Source: Nocardioidaceae bacterium (GTDB taxonomy: Bacteria > Actinomycetota > Actinomycetes > Propionibacteriales > Nocardioidaceae). From it: 49,161 bases of DNA. The stretch lies in contig JACCXZ010000055.1 of NCBI GenBank assembly GCA_013696745.1, positions 1 to 49,161 of the forward strand. Direction: 5' to 3'. Of the stretch, positions 7,486 to 15,762 are shown one piece after another (the first letter of the stretch is position 1; each line of letters begins with the position of its first letter). The notes under the pieces were generated by a model, which searched no databases, was not told the DNA's origin, and saw only the letters and a list, made by a program, of their open reading frames with translations. The position numbers and the translations under genes were made by a program.

Positions 7486-9276
7486 ATGCCCAGCCTCACC
7501 CGCGACGAAGCCGCGGCCCGGGCAGCCATGCTCGAGGTCTACTGCTACGACCTCGACCTGCGACTGCACACCGACGGGGACACCTTCGACGTCACCACCA
7601 CGACGGTCACCGGCCAGGCCTTCGACGCCTTCCACGAGCTGTTCGGCATCCGGTACCCGTTCGGCGACTACCACCAGGCCTTCGTGCCGGAGTTCAACGC
7701 CGGTGTCATGGAGAACCCCGGTTGCGTGACCCTGCGGGACTCGATGATCAGCCGGTCGCTGGCGACCGACGCCGAGCGCGGCCAGCGCGCCTGCACGATG
7801 ATCCACGAGATGGGGCACATGTGGTTCGGGGACCTCGTCACCATGCGGTGGTGGGACGACCTGTGGCTGAACGAGTCGTTCGCCGAGTACACGGGTCACC
7901 GCGTCACTGATGACGCCACCGCCTTCGACGACGTCTGGGTCGACTTCGGTTTCGTGCGCAAGCGATGGGGCCTGGCCGCCGACCAGCGCAGCAGCACCCA
8001 CCCGGTCGCCGGCAACGGCGCAGCCGACGCCGCGGCCGCCCTGAACGACTTCGACGGCATCTCCTACGCCAAGGGCGCCGGGGTCCTGCAGCAGCTCGCC
8101 TCCTACCTCGGCGACGACGTGTTCCTGGCCGGCGTCCGCCGGCACCTGCACGACCACGAGTACGGCAACGCCGACTTCGCCGACCTGGTCGGTGCATGGG
8201 AGTCCAGCGGGTCCCCGGACCTCTCGGGCTGGACACACGGCTGGTTGCGCACCGCCGGGGTGGACACGCTGCGCTGGAGCGACGGCGCGGTGCGCACCCC
8301 ACCCACCTCGTCCCCGGTGCGGCGTCCGCACACGCTGACCGTGCTGAGGGTGGACGACGACGGCACGCAGGACGAGGCCGTCGAGGTCGACAACGACGTC
8401 ACCCCGATCTCCTCGCGACCAGGATCGGGGACCGCGCTGCTCCTGGACGGTCGCAACCAGACGTGGGCGAAGGTCCGCTACGACGCCGCGACCCTGGAGG
8501 CGCTGCCCCGGCTGTTGCCCGGGATCACCGACCCCGTCACCCGCTCCGCGGTCTGGCTGGCGTTGCGTGACGGGGCCGAGGACGGCTCGGTGGATCCGCA
8601 GGTCGTCGTCGACGTGCTGTGCGCGGCGCTGCCGGTCGAGGACCGTGACGTCGCCGTGGTCTCGCTCAGCGCCTGGATAGGCGAGCACCTGCTGGGCAGA
8701 CTGATGGAACCGGTGACCGACCGGGTCGCAGGTGACCGCCTGGCCGAAGGGCTGCGGCTGCGCCTGCATTCCAGCGCACCGGGATCGAGCCTGCAGCTCG
8801 CAGCGGCACGTGGCCCCGCGACGGTCACCACTGACGTGGAAGGACTCAACGGATGGCTGGACGCCGACGCCCCCCGAGGCCTGGTCGTCGACCAGGAGTG
8901 GCGCACCGCTGCGCTGCCCGACGCCCAGTCGAAGGCTCGTACGTGGGAGCGGATCAGCACCGACCGTACGGCGACCAACTACCAGGCCCACGCCTGGAGC
9001 CAGGGGTTCTGGCATGCCGAGCAGCGCGAGCTGTGCGCCCCGTACGTGCCGAGGTACTTCATCGACGTCCCGGCCACGAGTGAGTTCCGGTCCGACGACC
9101 TGGCCGCCACCACGGCAACCCGTGCGTTCCCACGCTTCGCGGTCGAGCCGCAGACGCTGTCGTGCGCCCGGAACGCGTTGGCCGGGGACGCGCTGCCGAC
9201 CGGAGTGCGGCGTGCCATGTCCGACCAGGCCGACGACCTGGAGGCCGCACTGCGGGTCAGGAGGGGACGCGCGTGA
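7486..9276 (+). CDS. M1-family aminopeptidase lacking most of the N-terminal domain
   Basis: This is a relative of actinobacterial PepN but with 596 residues instead of about 840-870. The zinc site is complete: HEMGH at 107-111 and the third ligand Glu130 in NESFAEY, 18 residues later. The exopeptidase loop, usually GAMEN, reads GVMEN (73-77). The C-terminal helical domain reaches the usual family end (APYVPRYF, then PRFAVEP). The first 35-40 residues match the normal start (MPSLTRDEA), and the sequence then jumps to just before the catalytic domain. About 190 residues of the beta-saddle domain are therefore missing in frame. The open frame and intact zinc site argue that it is still expressed. 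Activity and specificity are uncertain. It probably has a leaderless start. Confidence 0.85.
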   Translation: MPSLTRDEAAARAAMLEVYCYDLDLRLHTDGDTFDVTTTTVTGQAFDAFHELFGIRYPFGDYHQAFVPEFNAGVMENPGCVTLRDSMISRSLATDAERGQRACTMIHEMGHMWFGDLVTMRWWDDLWLNESFAEYTGHRVTDDATAFDDVWVDFGFVRKRWGLAADQRSSTHPVAGNGAADAAAALNDFDGISYAKGAGVLQQLASYLGDDVFLAGVRRHLHDHEYGNADFADLVGAWESSGSPDLSGWTHGWLRTAGVDTLRWSDGAVRTPPTSSPVRRPHTLTVLRVDDDGTQDEAVEVDNDVTPISSRPGSGTALLLDGRNQTWAKVRYDAATLEALPRLLPGITDPVTRSAVWLALRDGAEDGSVDPQVVVDVLCAALPVEDRDVAVVSLSAWIGEHLLGRLMEPVTDRVAGDRLAEGLRLRLHSSAPGSSLQLAAARGPATVTTDVEGLNGWLDADAPRGLVVDQEWRTAALPDAQSKARTWERISTDRTATNYQAHAWSQGFWHAEQRELCAPYVPRYFIDVPATSEFRSDDLAATTATRAFPRFAVEPQTLSCARNALAGDALPTGVRRAMSDQADDLEAALRVRRGRA

Positions 9277-10130
9277 TGCGCAGCGATCGCCGTCCCGGGC
9301 CGGCCACCCGGGTCCGAGTGACCGAGTGGCGTGGCGATGCCGTCACCCACCACGAGGACCGGCTGGCCACTGAGGAGCCCCTCGAGGTACGTCTCGTCTG
9401 GCCCGGTGCACCCGCGCAGCGATTCGTCGTCACGATGCGTACCCCCGGCGCTGACTTCGCACTGGCCACGGGCCTGACGTTCGCAGAGGGGGTCTTCACC
9501 GGTACCGACGACCTGCGCACGGTGGCGTACTGCACGGACGAGACACTCGCCCCCCAGCAGCAGTTCAACGTCGTGACCGTCGAGCTCGCCGGCCCACCGG
9601 CGCGCTGGACCCGGCGTGGGCTGTCCATGAGCGCGGCCTGCGGTGTCTGTGGCAAGGACAGCCTTGATGCGGTCGAGCACATCGGCGGCACCCCGCAGGA
9701 CGTGGTCCCGGTGGCGAAGGTGAACGTCGTCCGCTCGCTGCCGGATCGCCTGCGGGAGCAGCAGCGGGTCTTCGAGCGCACCGGTGGGCTGCACGCGGCC
9801 GGGCTGTTCGGCGCGGACGGCACGCCGGTGCTCGTGCGGGAGGACATCGGCCGGCACAACGCGGTGGACAAGGTGGTGGGACAGCTGCTCCTCGACCGGG
9901 CGCTACCCGCCGGGGGGCTCGCGGACACCGTCCTGTGCGTGAGCGGACGGCTCGGGTTCGAGATCGTCCAGAAGGCAGCCGTGGCGAGCATCCCCGTCGT
10001 CGTGGCCGTGGGCGCGCCGTCCAGCCTGGCGGTCGACCTGGCGCGGGAGTACGGCATCTGCCTGGCTGGCTTCGCCCGTGCGGACCGCATGGTCGTCTAC
10101 ACGCATCCGACACGCCTGGACCCCGGCTGA
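9273..10130 (+). CDS. fdhD: FdhD, sulfur carrier/sulfurtransferase for formate dehydrogenase
   Basis: The 285-residue protein has the diagnostic CGVCGK motif. Its cysteines receive sulfur from a desulfurase (IscS in E. coli) and pass it to the bis-MGD molybdenum cofactor of formate dehydrogenase. Other family landmarks are EEPLEVR near the N-terminus, VREDIGRHNAVDK (the conserved HNA) and the SGRLGFEIVQKA segment. GTG 9273 overlaps the aminopeptidase stop as GTGA and has AGGAGG eight bases upstream; ATG 9276 is the alternative. No formate dehydrogenase is in the window, but moaA lies at 27.9-28.9 kb, consistent with molybdenum enzyme use. Confidence 0.93.
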   Translation: MMRSDRRPGPATRVRVTEWRGDAVTHHEDRLATEEPLEVRLVWPGAPAQRFVVTMRTPGADFALATGLTFAEGVFTGTDDLRTVAYCTDETLAPQQQFNVVTVELAGPPARWTRRGLSMSAACGVCGKDSLDAVEHIGGTPQDVVPVAKVNVVRSLPDRLREQQRVFERTGGLHAAGLFGADGTPVLVREDIGRHNAVDKVVGQLLLDRALPAGGLADTVLCVSGRLGFEIVQKAAVASIPVVVAVGAPSSLAVDLAREYGICLAGFARADRMVVYTHPTRLDPG

Positions 10131-10161
10131 CGCAATGGCCCGGATTGTCGGTCCGCCCGTC

Positions 10162-10167
10162 TAGCGT
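10162..10167 (+). promoter_or_regulatory. -10 element for leaderless sbcD transcript
   Basis: TAGCGT ends seven bases before the GTG start codon at 10175. It lies in the 44-base gap after fdhD, so sbcDC can be transcribed apart from fdhD. Confidence 0.5.
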
Positions 10168-10174
10168 CGAAGGT

Positions 10175-11317
10175 GTGAAGATCCTGCACACCTCCGACTG
10201 GCACCTCGGGCGCTCCCTGCACCGCGAGGGGCTGCTGGACGCCCAGTCCGCGTTCGTCGACCACCTGGTCGAGACGGTACGAGCCGAGCGCGTCGACCTG
10301 GTGCTGGTGGCCGGTGACGTCTATGACCGGGCACTGCCACCGGTCGACGCGGTCGCCCTGGCACACGAGGCGCTGGGAAGGCTGGCAGCGCTGGACGTGC
10401 CGGTCGTCATCACCTCGGGCAACCACGACTCCGCCCGCCGGCTCGGGTTCGCCGCGGACCTGATCGCGACGTCTGGCGTCCACCTGCGTACCGATCCGTC
10501 GCGACTGCACGAGCCGGTCATGGTCGGGGACCCCGACGGTGACGTCGCCGTCTACGGACTGCCCTACCTCGAACCGGAGCTGCTACGCGAGCCCTGGGGG
10601 TTGCCCGGGCGATCCCATCGGGCCGTCATGGACGAGGCGATGGCGCGCGTGCGTGCCGACCTGGCCCGGCGTGGCGGAGCTCGCTCGGTGGTGCTGGCCC
10701 ATGCGTGGATCACCGGCGGCCAACCGAGCGAGTCCGAGCGCGACATCGGCGTCGGTGGCATCGCCCAGGTGCCTGCCTCGACCTTCGACGGCATCGACTA
10801 CGTCGCTCTCGGACACCTGCACGGGCGCCAGCGGATCACCAAACGGGTCCGCTACAGCGGATCCCCCCTGGCGTTCTCGTTCTCCGAGGTGCACCACACC
10901 AAGGGCTCCTGGTTGGTCGACCTCGGTCCCGACGGTGCCGTCAGCGCCGAGTTCATCGCCGCACCGGTTCCGCGCCGTCTCGGCACGATCACCGGTCACC
11001 TGGAGGGCCTGTTGCGCGACCCGGCGCACACCGACCTCGAGGACCGATGGCTGCAGGTGACGCTGACCGACCCGCAGCGGCCGCGGGCTGCGATGGAGCG
11101 CGTCCGCACGCGCTTCCCGCACGCCCTGGTGCTCCAGTTCGCACCGGTCGGCCGGGTGCCCGGAGAGCGCTGCGCCCCGGACGTCACGGGCAGGTCCGAC
11201 CGCCAGGTCCTGACAGAGTTCGTCACCGCCGTGCGTGAGGTCGGCGCTGACCCAGCCGAACAGGCGCTGCTCGAGGCCGCCTGCGATGCCTGCGCCGCAG
11301 ACGAGGTGGGTGCCTGA
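10175..11317 (+). CDS. sbcD: SbcD, nuclease subunit of the SbcCD (Mre11-Rad50) complex
   Basis: The 380-residue metallophosphoesterase carries the Mre11/SbcD motifs in order: TSDWHLGR at the N-terminus, GDVYDRA, GNHDS, a conserved His in LAHAWI, and ALGHLHGRQ. These residues bind two manganese ions. The complex cleaves hairpins and protein-blocked DNA ends in repair. The GTG start is fixed by the family N-terminus (VKILHTSDWHLG). It overlaps sbcC by one base (TGATG), so the two subunits are co-translated. The N-terminus is probably made from a leaderless mRNA. Confidence 0.95.
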   Translation: MKILHTSDWHLGRSLHREGLLDAQSAFVDHLVETVRAERVDLVLVAGDVYDRALPPVDAVALAHEALGRLAALDVPVVITSGNHDSARRLGFAADLIATSGVHLRTDPSRLHEPVMVGDPDGDVAVYGLPYLEPELLREPWGLPGRSHRAVMDEAMARVRADLARRGGARSVVLAHAWITGGQPSESERDIGVGGIAQVPASTFDGIDYVALGHLHGRQRITKRVRYSGSPLAFSFSEVHHTKGSWLVDLGPDGAVSAEFIAAPVPRRLGTITGHLEGLLRDPAHTDLEDRWLQVTLTDPQRPRAAMERVRTRFPHALVLQFAPVGRVPGERCAPDVTGRSDRQVLTEFVTAVREVGADPAEQALLEAACDACAADEVGA

Positions 11318-14307
11318 TGCACCTGCACCGTCTCGAGCTCACCGCGTACGGACCCTTCGCCGGCACCGAGCACGTCGACTTCGACGCGCTCGCTCAGGCA
11401 GGGCTCTTCCTGCTCACCGGTCACACCGGCGCCGGCAAGACCAGCCTTCTCGACGCCGTCTGCTTCGCACTGTTCGGCAGCGTGCCGGGCGCCCGGGAGC
11501 AGACCGGGCGACTGCGCAGCGACCACGCGGAGTCCGGCGTAGCTCCCCGGGTGCAGCTCGAGCTGACCGTGGGAGGACGTCGGCTGCGGGTGGTGCGGTC
11601 CCCGACCTGGTGGGCCCCACGCAAACGCGGACGTGGCGAGCCGATCAAGCAACAGCCGACGGCCACACTCGCCGAGCGCATCGACGGTGCCTGGAGGCCC
11701 CTGTCGTCCCGTATCCCGGAGGTGACCCAGCAGCTGCAGTCATTGCTCGGCATGGACGTGCGCCAGTTCACCCAGGTGGCGATGCTCCCCCAGGGGCAGT
11801 TCGCTGACTTCCTGCGGGCTGGCGCCGACGAACGCAGGAACGTGCTCGAGCGACTCTTCGGCACTGCGCGGTTCCGGTCCATCGAGCAGTGGCTCGTCGA
11901 CCACCGTCGGACGTGCAACACCCGGGCCGAGAACGCCCTGGCGCTGCTGCGACGCAGCGTCCACCAAGTGGCGGGCGCCGCCGCCGTCGAGGTCCCGGAG
12001 GAGTGCCCGGACGCGTGGCCGGACTGGATGGCCGCCACGCTGGCAGTGCTCGACGCCAGCTCCACCGAAGCAGCTACCCGCGAGGAGCTGACCCGCAAGG
12101 CACACGAGGCCACCCGAGCCGCGCTGGAGGACGCGAAGATCCTGCACGGGTTACGGGTGCGCGGCCTGCAGGCTCGCAGTGACCTGCAACGCCTGCGAAG
12201 CGCGCAGGCACGGGCCGCCGTCGACGCCCGGCGGCTCGAGGCGGCCGAGCGGGCCGCCCCGGCGCGAGGCCACCTCGAACGGCTCGACACGGCCACCACC
12301 GCCTTGGTGCTGCGTCAGACCGCAGCCGACGAGGCGTGCCGGCGGGCCGCCGCCATCGCGCTGCCGGTGCCCGACCCGGCGAGCCCCTGCGGTGACAAGG
12401 TCACGGCGGCCGAGGAGCTGGTGCTCCGGGCCGGCCTGCAGGTGGAGGCCGCCACGGCACTGCAGGACACCGTCCGCGAGCACGGCGCCGCACAGCGGTG
12501 GTTGGACAGCCTCCGCGTCGAGCTGGCCGGTGCCCGGGTGTCGGTCCAGGAGATCGCAGTCCGGCTCGCGGACGCCCCCGGTCACCGTCGCGACCTCGAA
12601 CGACGCCTCAGTCGTGCACAGCGCAGCGCCGCTCAGGAGCAGCGCTGGCGAGCCGACCTCGCCCGGTCGTGCCGCGCCCGGGACGCTGCCGTCGCGCTCC
12701 CCCCCGCGCGCCAGGAGCAGCAGCGCGTCGTGGAGCTGTGCAACGCGGCAAACGCCGAGCTCAACCGGCGCACGGCCCTCGTCAACGACGTCGTTCGCGC
12801 CCGGCTGGAGGGCGCAGCAGCCTGGTTGGCCGGTCGCCTGGCCGACGGTGCGGACTGTCCGGTGTGCGGATCGGTCGACCACCCACGACCGCACCCGTCG
12901 ATCCAGGACCACCCCACCGAGGCCGACGAGCAGGAGGCGCGGCATCAGGTGGAGGTGTCCCGGACTGCCACGTCCACCACCGCCGCCATGGTCACCGACG
13001 CCGGCGAGGCCGTGGCTCGGCTGGAAGCCACCAGCGATGGTCGGTCCCCCGAAGACGCACGGCTTGCCGTCGAGCGGGCAGCGGCTGAGCTGGAAGCTGC
13101 AGGTGCCGCGGCCGATCAGGCGACTGAGCTGCACGACGAGCTCTCGGCCCTCGAGGCTGCGCTCACCCATGACCGCGATCAGCAGCAGACCGCCGCAGCG
13201 AAGGTCACCGAGCTGACCGAACGCCTACGCGGGCTGGAGCAGCAGCACCGGGACCGCGGGGCTCGACTGATCGCGGCGCTCGGGCCGGAGCTCGACCTGC
13301 CGGCACACCTGGCTCGGGTGCTCCAGGTTGACAGCGCTTCGCGTGACGTGCTGCGCGCCCTTCGCGACCTGATGGCGGCCGGATCTGAGCATGCGTCGGC
13401 ACAGGCGGGTGCCCATAGGGCTGCCGACGTCGCCGGGTTCGCCGACCTCTCGGCGGTCCGGGCCGCGGCGCTGCCCGCGGTCGAGCTCTCGAGACTGCGC
13501 GAGCACCTGCAGGACCACCGTGACGAGCTGCTCCGGGTCGAGGACGTGCTGACCGATCCTGAGGTCGCCGCCGCCCTCGCGAGGCCCGAGCCGCCGGTCG
13601 AGGAGCTCCTCGGCCGACTGACCGACCAGACGGCGTCGAGCTCCGCCGCAGCTCGAACTGCTTCGGTCCTGCGCGCCCGCCGCCAGGAGGTGACCCGATT
13701 GGCGGCCGCGACGCAGGCAGCGCGACTCGCGTGGCTCCCCCAGCAACGGACCGCTGCTCTGGCCGACTCGATGGCCTGCCTCGTCGAGGGCAAAGCCGCC
13801 GACAACCACCTCCGGGTGTCGCTGTCCGCGTTCGTGCTCGGCTCCCGGTTGCGGCAGGTGGTCGACGCTGCCAACGAGCGCTTCACCCCGATGAGCTCGG
13901 GTCGCTACTCCTTCGAGTACACGATGGACAAGTCTGCCGGTGACCGCAGGAGCGCGAGCGGTGGACTCGGTCTGCTCGTCCGTGACCAGTGGACCGGTCA
14001 GACCCGCGACCCCCGGACGCTGTCCGGCGGCGAGACATTCTGGGCCTCGCTTTCGCTGGCCCTCGGGCTGTCCGACGTGGTCACCCACGAGACGGGCGGG
14101 GTCGAGCTGCACACTCTGTTCGTCGACGAAGGCTTCGGATCGCTGGACGCAGACAGCCTGGACGACGTGATGGACGTGCTGGACTCGCTGCGCAGCGGCG
14201 GCCGGACCGTCGGGGTGGTGTCGCACGTGGAGACGATGCGGGAGCGCATCTCCGTCCAGGTACGAGTCGGCAAGGATCGGATCGGGTCCACCGTCCATCA
14301 GACCTGA
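11317..14307 (+). CDS. sbcC: SbcC, ATPase subunit of the SbcCD complex
   Basis: The 996-residue SMC/Rad50-like protein has an N-terminal half-ATPase with Walker A GHTGAGKTS (35-43) and a long coiled-coil arm rich in Arg, Glu, Ala and Leu. A zinc-hook CPVC near residue 515 dimerises two arms. The C-terminal half-ATPase has signature LSGGETFW (about 902) and Walker B LFVDEGFGSLD (about 935). The length fits the family (about 1000-1050). It uses ATP to open and close the SbcD nuclease on DNA ends. The start overlaps the sbcD stop. All motifs are intact, so this should be functional. Confidence 0.95.
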   Translation: MHLHRLELTAYGPFAGTEHVDFDALAQAGLFLLTGHTGAGKTSLLDAVCFALFGSVPGAREQTGRLRSDHAESGVAPRVQLELTVGGRRLRVVRSPTWWAPRKRGRGEPIKQQPTATLAERIDGAWRPLSSRIPEVTQQLQSLLGMDVRQFTQVAMLPQGQFADFLRAGADERRNVLERLFGTARFRSIEQWLVDHRRTCNTRAENALALLRRSVHQVAGAAAVEVPEECPDAWPDWMAATLAVLDASSTEAATREELTRKAHEATRAALEDAKILHGLRVRGLQARSDLQRLRSAQARAAVDARRLEAAERAAPARGHLERLDTATTALVLRQTAADEACRRAAAIALPVPDPASPCGDKVTAAEELVLRAGLQVEAATALQDTVREHGAAQRWLDSLRVELAGARVSVQEIAVRLADAPGHRRDLERRLSRAQRSAAQEQRWRADLARSCRARDAAVALPPARQEQQRVVELCNAANAELNRRTALVNDVVRARLEGAAAWLAGRLADGADCPVCGSVDHPRPHPSIQDHPTEADEQEARHQVEVSRTATSTTAAMVTDAGEAVARLEATSDGRSPEDARLAVERAAAELEAAGAAADQATELHDELSALEAALTHDRDQQQTAAAKVTELTERLRGLEQQHRDRGARLIAALGPELDLPAHLARVLQVDSASRDVLRALRDLMAAGSEHASAQAGAHRAADVAGFADLSAVRAAALPAVELSRLREHLQDHRDELLRVEDVLTDPEVAAALARPEPPVEELLGRLTDQTASSSAAARTASVLRARRQEVTRLAAATQAARLAWLPQQRTAALADSMACLVEGKAADNHLRVSLSAFVLGSRLRQVVDAANERFTPMSSGRYSFEYTMDKSAGDRRSASGGLGLLVRDQWTGQTRDPRTLSGGETFWASLSLALGLSDVVTHETGGVELHTLFVDEGFGSLDADSLDDVMDVLDSLRSGGRTVGVVSHVETMRERISVQVRVGKDRIGSTVHQT

Positions 14308-14339
14308 GCCGAGCCTGCGATGATTCACCCGCACACCAC

Positions 14340-14367
14340 CCATCCGCGCCGCAGCCGGCAGCGAACT
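14340..14367 (+). promoter_or_regulatory. Candidate ECF (SigK-type) autoregulatory promoter
   Basis: CCATCC (14340-14345) and CGAACT (14362-14367) are 16 bases apart, upstream of the sigma factor gene. From memory, mycobacterial SigK promoters are close to CCATCC with a CCGAAT-like -10 about 16-17 bases away. The match is partial and the call is tentative. Confidence 0.3.
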
Positions 14368-14389
14368 GATCGACGAGGGGACACACACG

Positions 14390-15007
14390 ATGGCCCGGCA
14401 CGTCAGGAGGAGGCAGGTGGTCGAGCCGATCCCCCTCCGTCCTTCCGATGCGTCAGGCCAACCGCCCCCCTCGCTGGACGAGCTGCTGGAGTCCACGGCA
14501 CTGGGTGACGAGCAAGCCTTCGGCAGACTCTACGACCAGTTGTCCTCCGCCGTGCACGGACTAGCCCGCCGCGTCATTCGTGACCCGGCCCGTGCCGAGG
14601 AGATCACCCAGGAGGTCTTCCTCCAGCTGTGGCAGACCGCACACCGCTTCGACAGCAACCGAGGGTCCGCCCGTACCTGGGTCATGACCCTCACCCACCG
14701 TAGGGCCGTTGACGTGGTCCGCCGCGACCAGTCCAGCAGCGACCGCGAGGACCGCTACGACTGGACCGGTGGACCGGACGTGGACGTGGTCGCCGAAGCG
14801 GTGACCACCCGTTTCGAGCACGAGCAGGTTCGCCGCTGTATCGGCTCGCTGACCGATCTGCAGAGGGAAGCCGTGACGCTGGCCTACTACGGGGGCTACA
14901 CGTACGCCGAAGTGGCTTCCCTGCTCGATGCCAACCTTCCGACCGTCAAGACCCGGATGCGGGACGGATTGATCCGTCTGCGCGACTGTATGGGGGTGAC
15001 CCGATGA
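14390..15007 (+). CDS. sigK: ECF RNA polymerase sigma factor, SigK-like
   Basis: The 205-residue ECF sigma factor has region 2 at about residues 45-115 (LYDQLSSAVHGLARRVI, then EEITQEVFLQLWQTAHRFD and GSARTWVMTLTHRRAVD). Region 4 is at about 145-195 (LTDLQREAVTLAYYGGYTY, then LPTVKTRMRDGLIRLRD). The EEITQEVFLQLW and AVDVVRRD segments resemble mycobacterial SigK. A ribosome binding site (GAGGGGA) precedes the ATG. The stop overlaps the anti-sigma gene by four bases, so the two are made together. It would direct a small regulon released when the membrane anti-sigma factor is inactivated. SigK is the best guess within ECF group 19-like factors. Confidence 0.85.
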   Translation: MARHVRRRQVVEPIPLRPSDASGQPPPSLDELLESTALGDEQAFGRLYDQLSSAVHGLARRVIRDPARAEEITQEVFLQLWQTAHRFDSNRGSARTWVMTLTHRRAVDVVRRDQSSSDREDRYDWTGGPDVDVVAEAVTTRFEHEQVRRCIGSLTDLQREAVTLAYYGGYTYAEVASLLDANLPTVKTRMRDGLIRLRDCMGVTR

Positions 15008-15729
15008 GCGACGACCTGCACACACTGGTCGGTGCCTACGCACTCGACGCCCTGGCCCCCTCCGAAGAGGTGCGGTTCGAGGACCACCTCGCCACCTGCG
15101 CCGCCTGCCGCCAGGAGCTCGACGAGCTGCTCGCCACGGTCGCCCGACTCGGCGAGGCGGTGGCGATGCCGCCGCCCCCTGAGATGCGGCTACGCCTGAT
15201 GGAGGCAGTGCGGCGCACTCCGCAGGAGCGTCCGCTGGTGGCCAGCATGCGGCCCAAGGGATGGCGCCGACAGGCACCCCTGCTGCTGGCAGCCGCGGCG
15301 GTCCTCGCCGTCGTCGCCAGCCTCGGTGCCTTCGTCGTCGAGCGCGAACGCCTCGAGGAGGTCCAGGCCGCGCAGTCCACGCTGTCCTCGGTGCTCACCG
15401 CGCCGGACGCCCAGGACGCCACCGCCGAGCTCGACGGCGGCCGGGTACGTGTCGTGTCCTCCCTGGCGCTGGACCAGGCCGTCGTTCTGATGGCCGACAT
15501 GCCGTCACCGGGTGCGGGCAAGTCCTACGAGCTGTGGAGCATCGGGGACGACGGCCCCGTGTCCGAGGGCGTGCTTCCCGCCTCTGACCCCGGGTCCGCT
15601 GACATGCACCTGATCGACGAGCTCGACGCCGCGGGCGCCCTGGCACTGACGGTGGAACCGGAGGGCGGCTCGCCCACCGGCAAGCCGACGACGAATCCAG
15701 TCGTCAGCGTCGACCTGACCAGCACCTGA
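15004..15729 (+). CDS. rskA: Anti-sigma factor, RskA-like
   Basis: The 241-residue protein begins with the cytoplasmic zinc-containing anti-sigma module (residues about 1-45), including HLATCAACRQEL, the HxxxCxxC pattern. One transmembrane helix follows at about 90-115 (LLLAAAAVLAVVASLGAFVV). The extracytoplasmic RskA domain then shows the characteristic GKSYELWSI and later TVEPEGGSPTGKPT segments. It is translationally coupled to the sigma factor gene (ATGA overlap) and would hold it inactive at the membrane. In mycobacteria, release needs regulated proteolysis of RskA; no such protease is in this window. Confidence 0.9.
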   Translation: MSDDLHTLVGAYALDALAPSEEVRFEDHLATCAACRQELDELLATVARLGEAVAMPPPPEMRLRLMEAVRRTPQERPLVASMRPKGWRRQAPLLLAAAAVLAVVASLGAFVVERERLEEVQAAQSTLSSVLTAPDAQDATAELDGGRVRVVSSLALDQAVVLMADMPSPGAGKSYELWSIGDDGPVSEGVLPASDPGSADMHLIDELDAAGALALTVEPEGGSPTGKPTTNPVVSVDLTST

Positions 15730-15748
15730 GCGAGGACGACGTCTCCCG

Positions 15749-15754
15749 TAGGGT
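15749..15754 (+). promoter_or_regulatory. -10 element for leaderless tldD transcript
   Basis: TAGGGT ends eight bases before the ATG at 15763. There is no purine-rich ribosome binding site in the gap. Confidence 0.5.
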
Positions 15755-15762
15755 TTCGTCGC

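Noticed and set aside
7369-9015. A long open frame (548 codons) on the minus strand
   Set aside because: It lies opposite the M1 peptidase, which has clear motifs. The antisense product is low-complexity Gly/Val/Arg, typical of shadows in GC-rich DNA.
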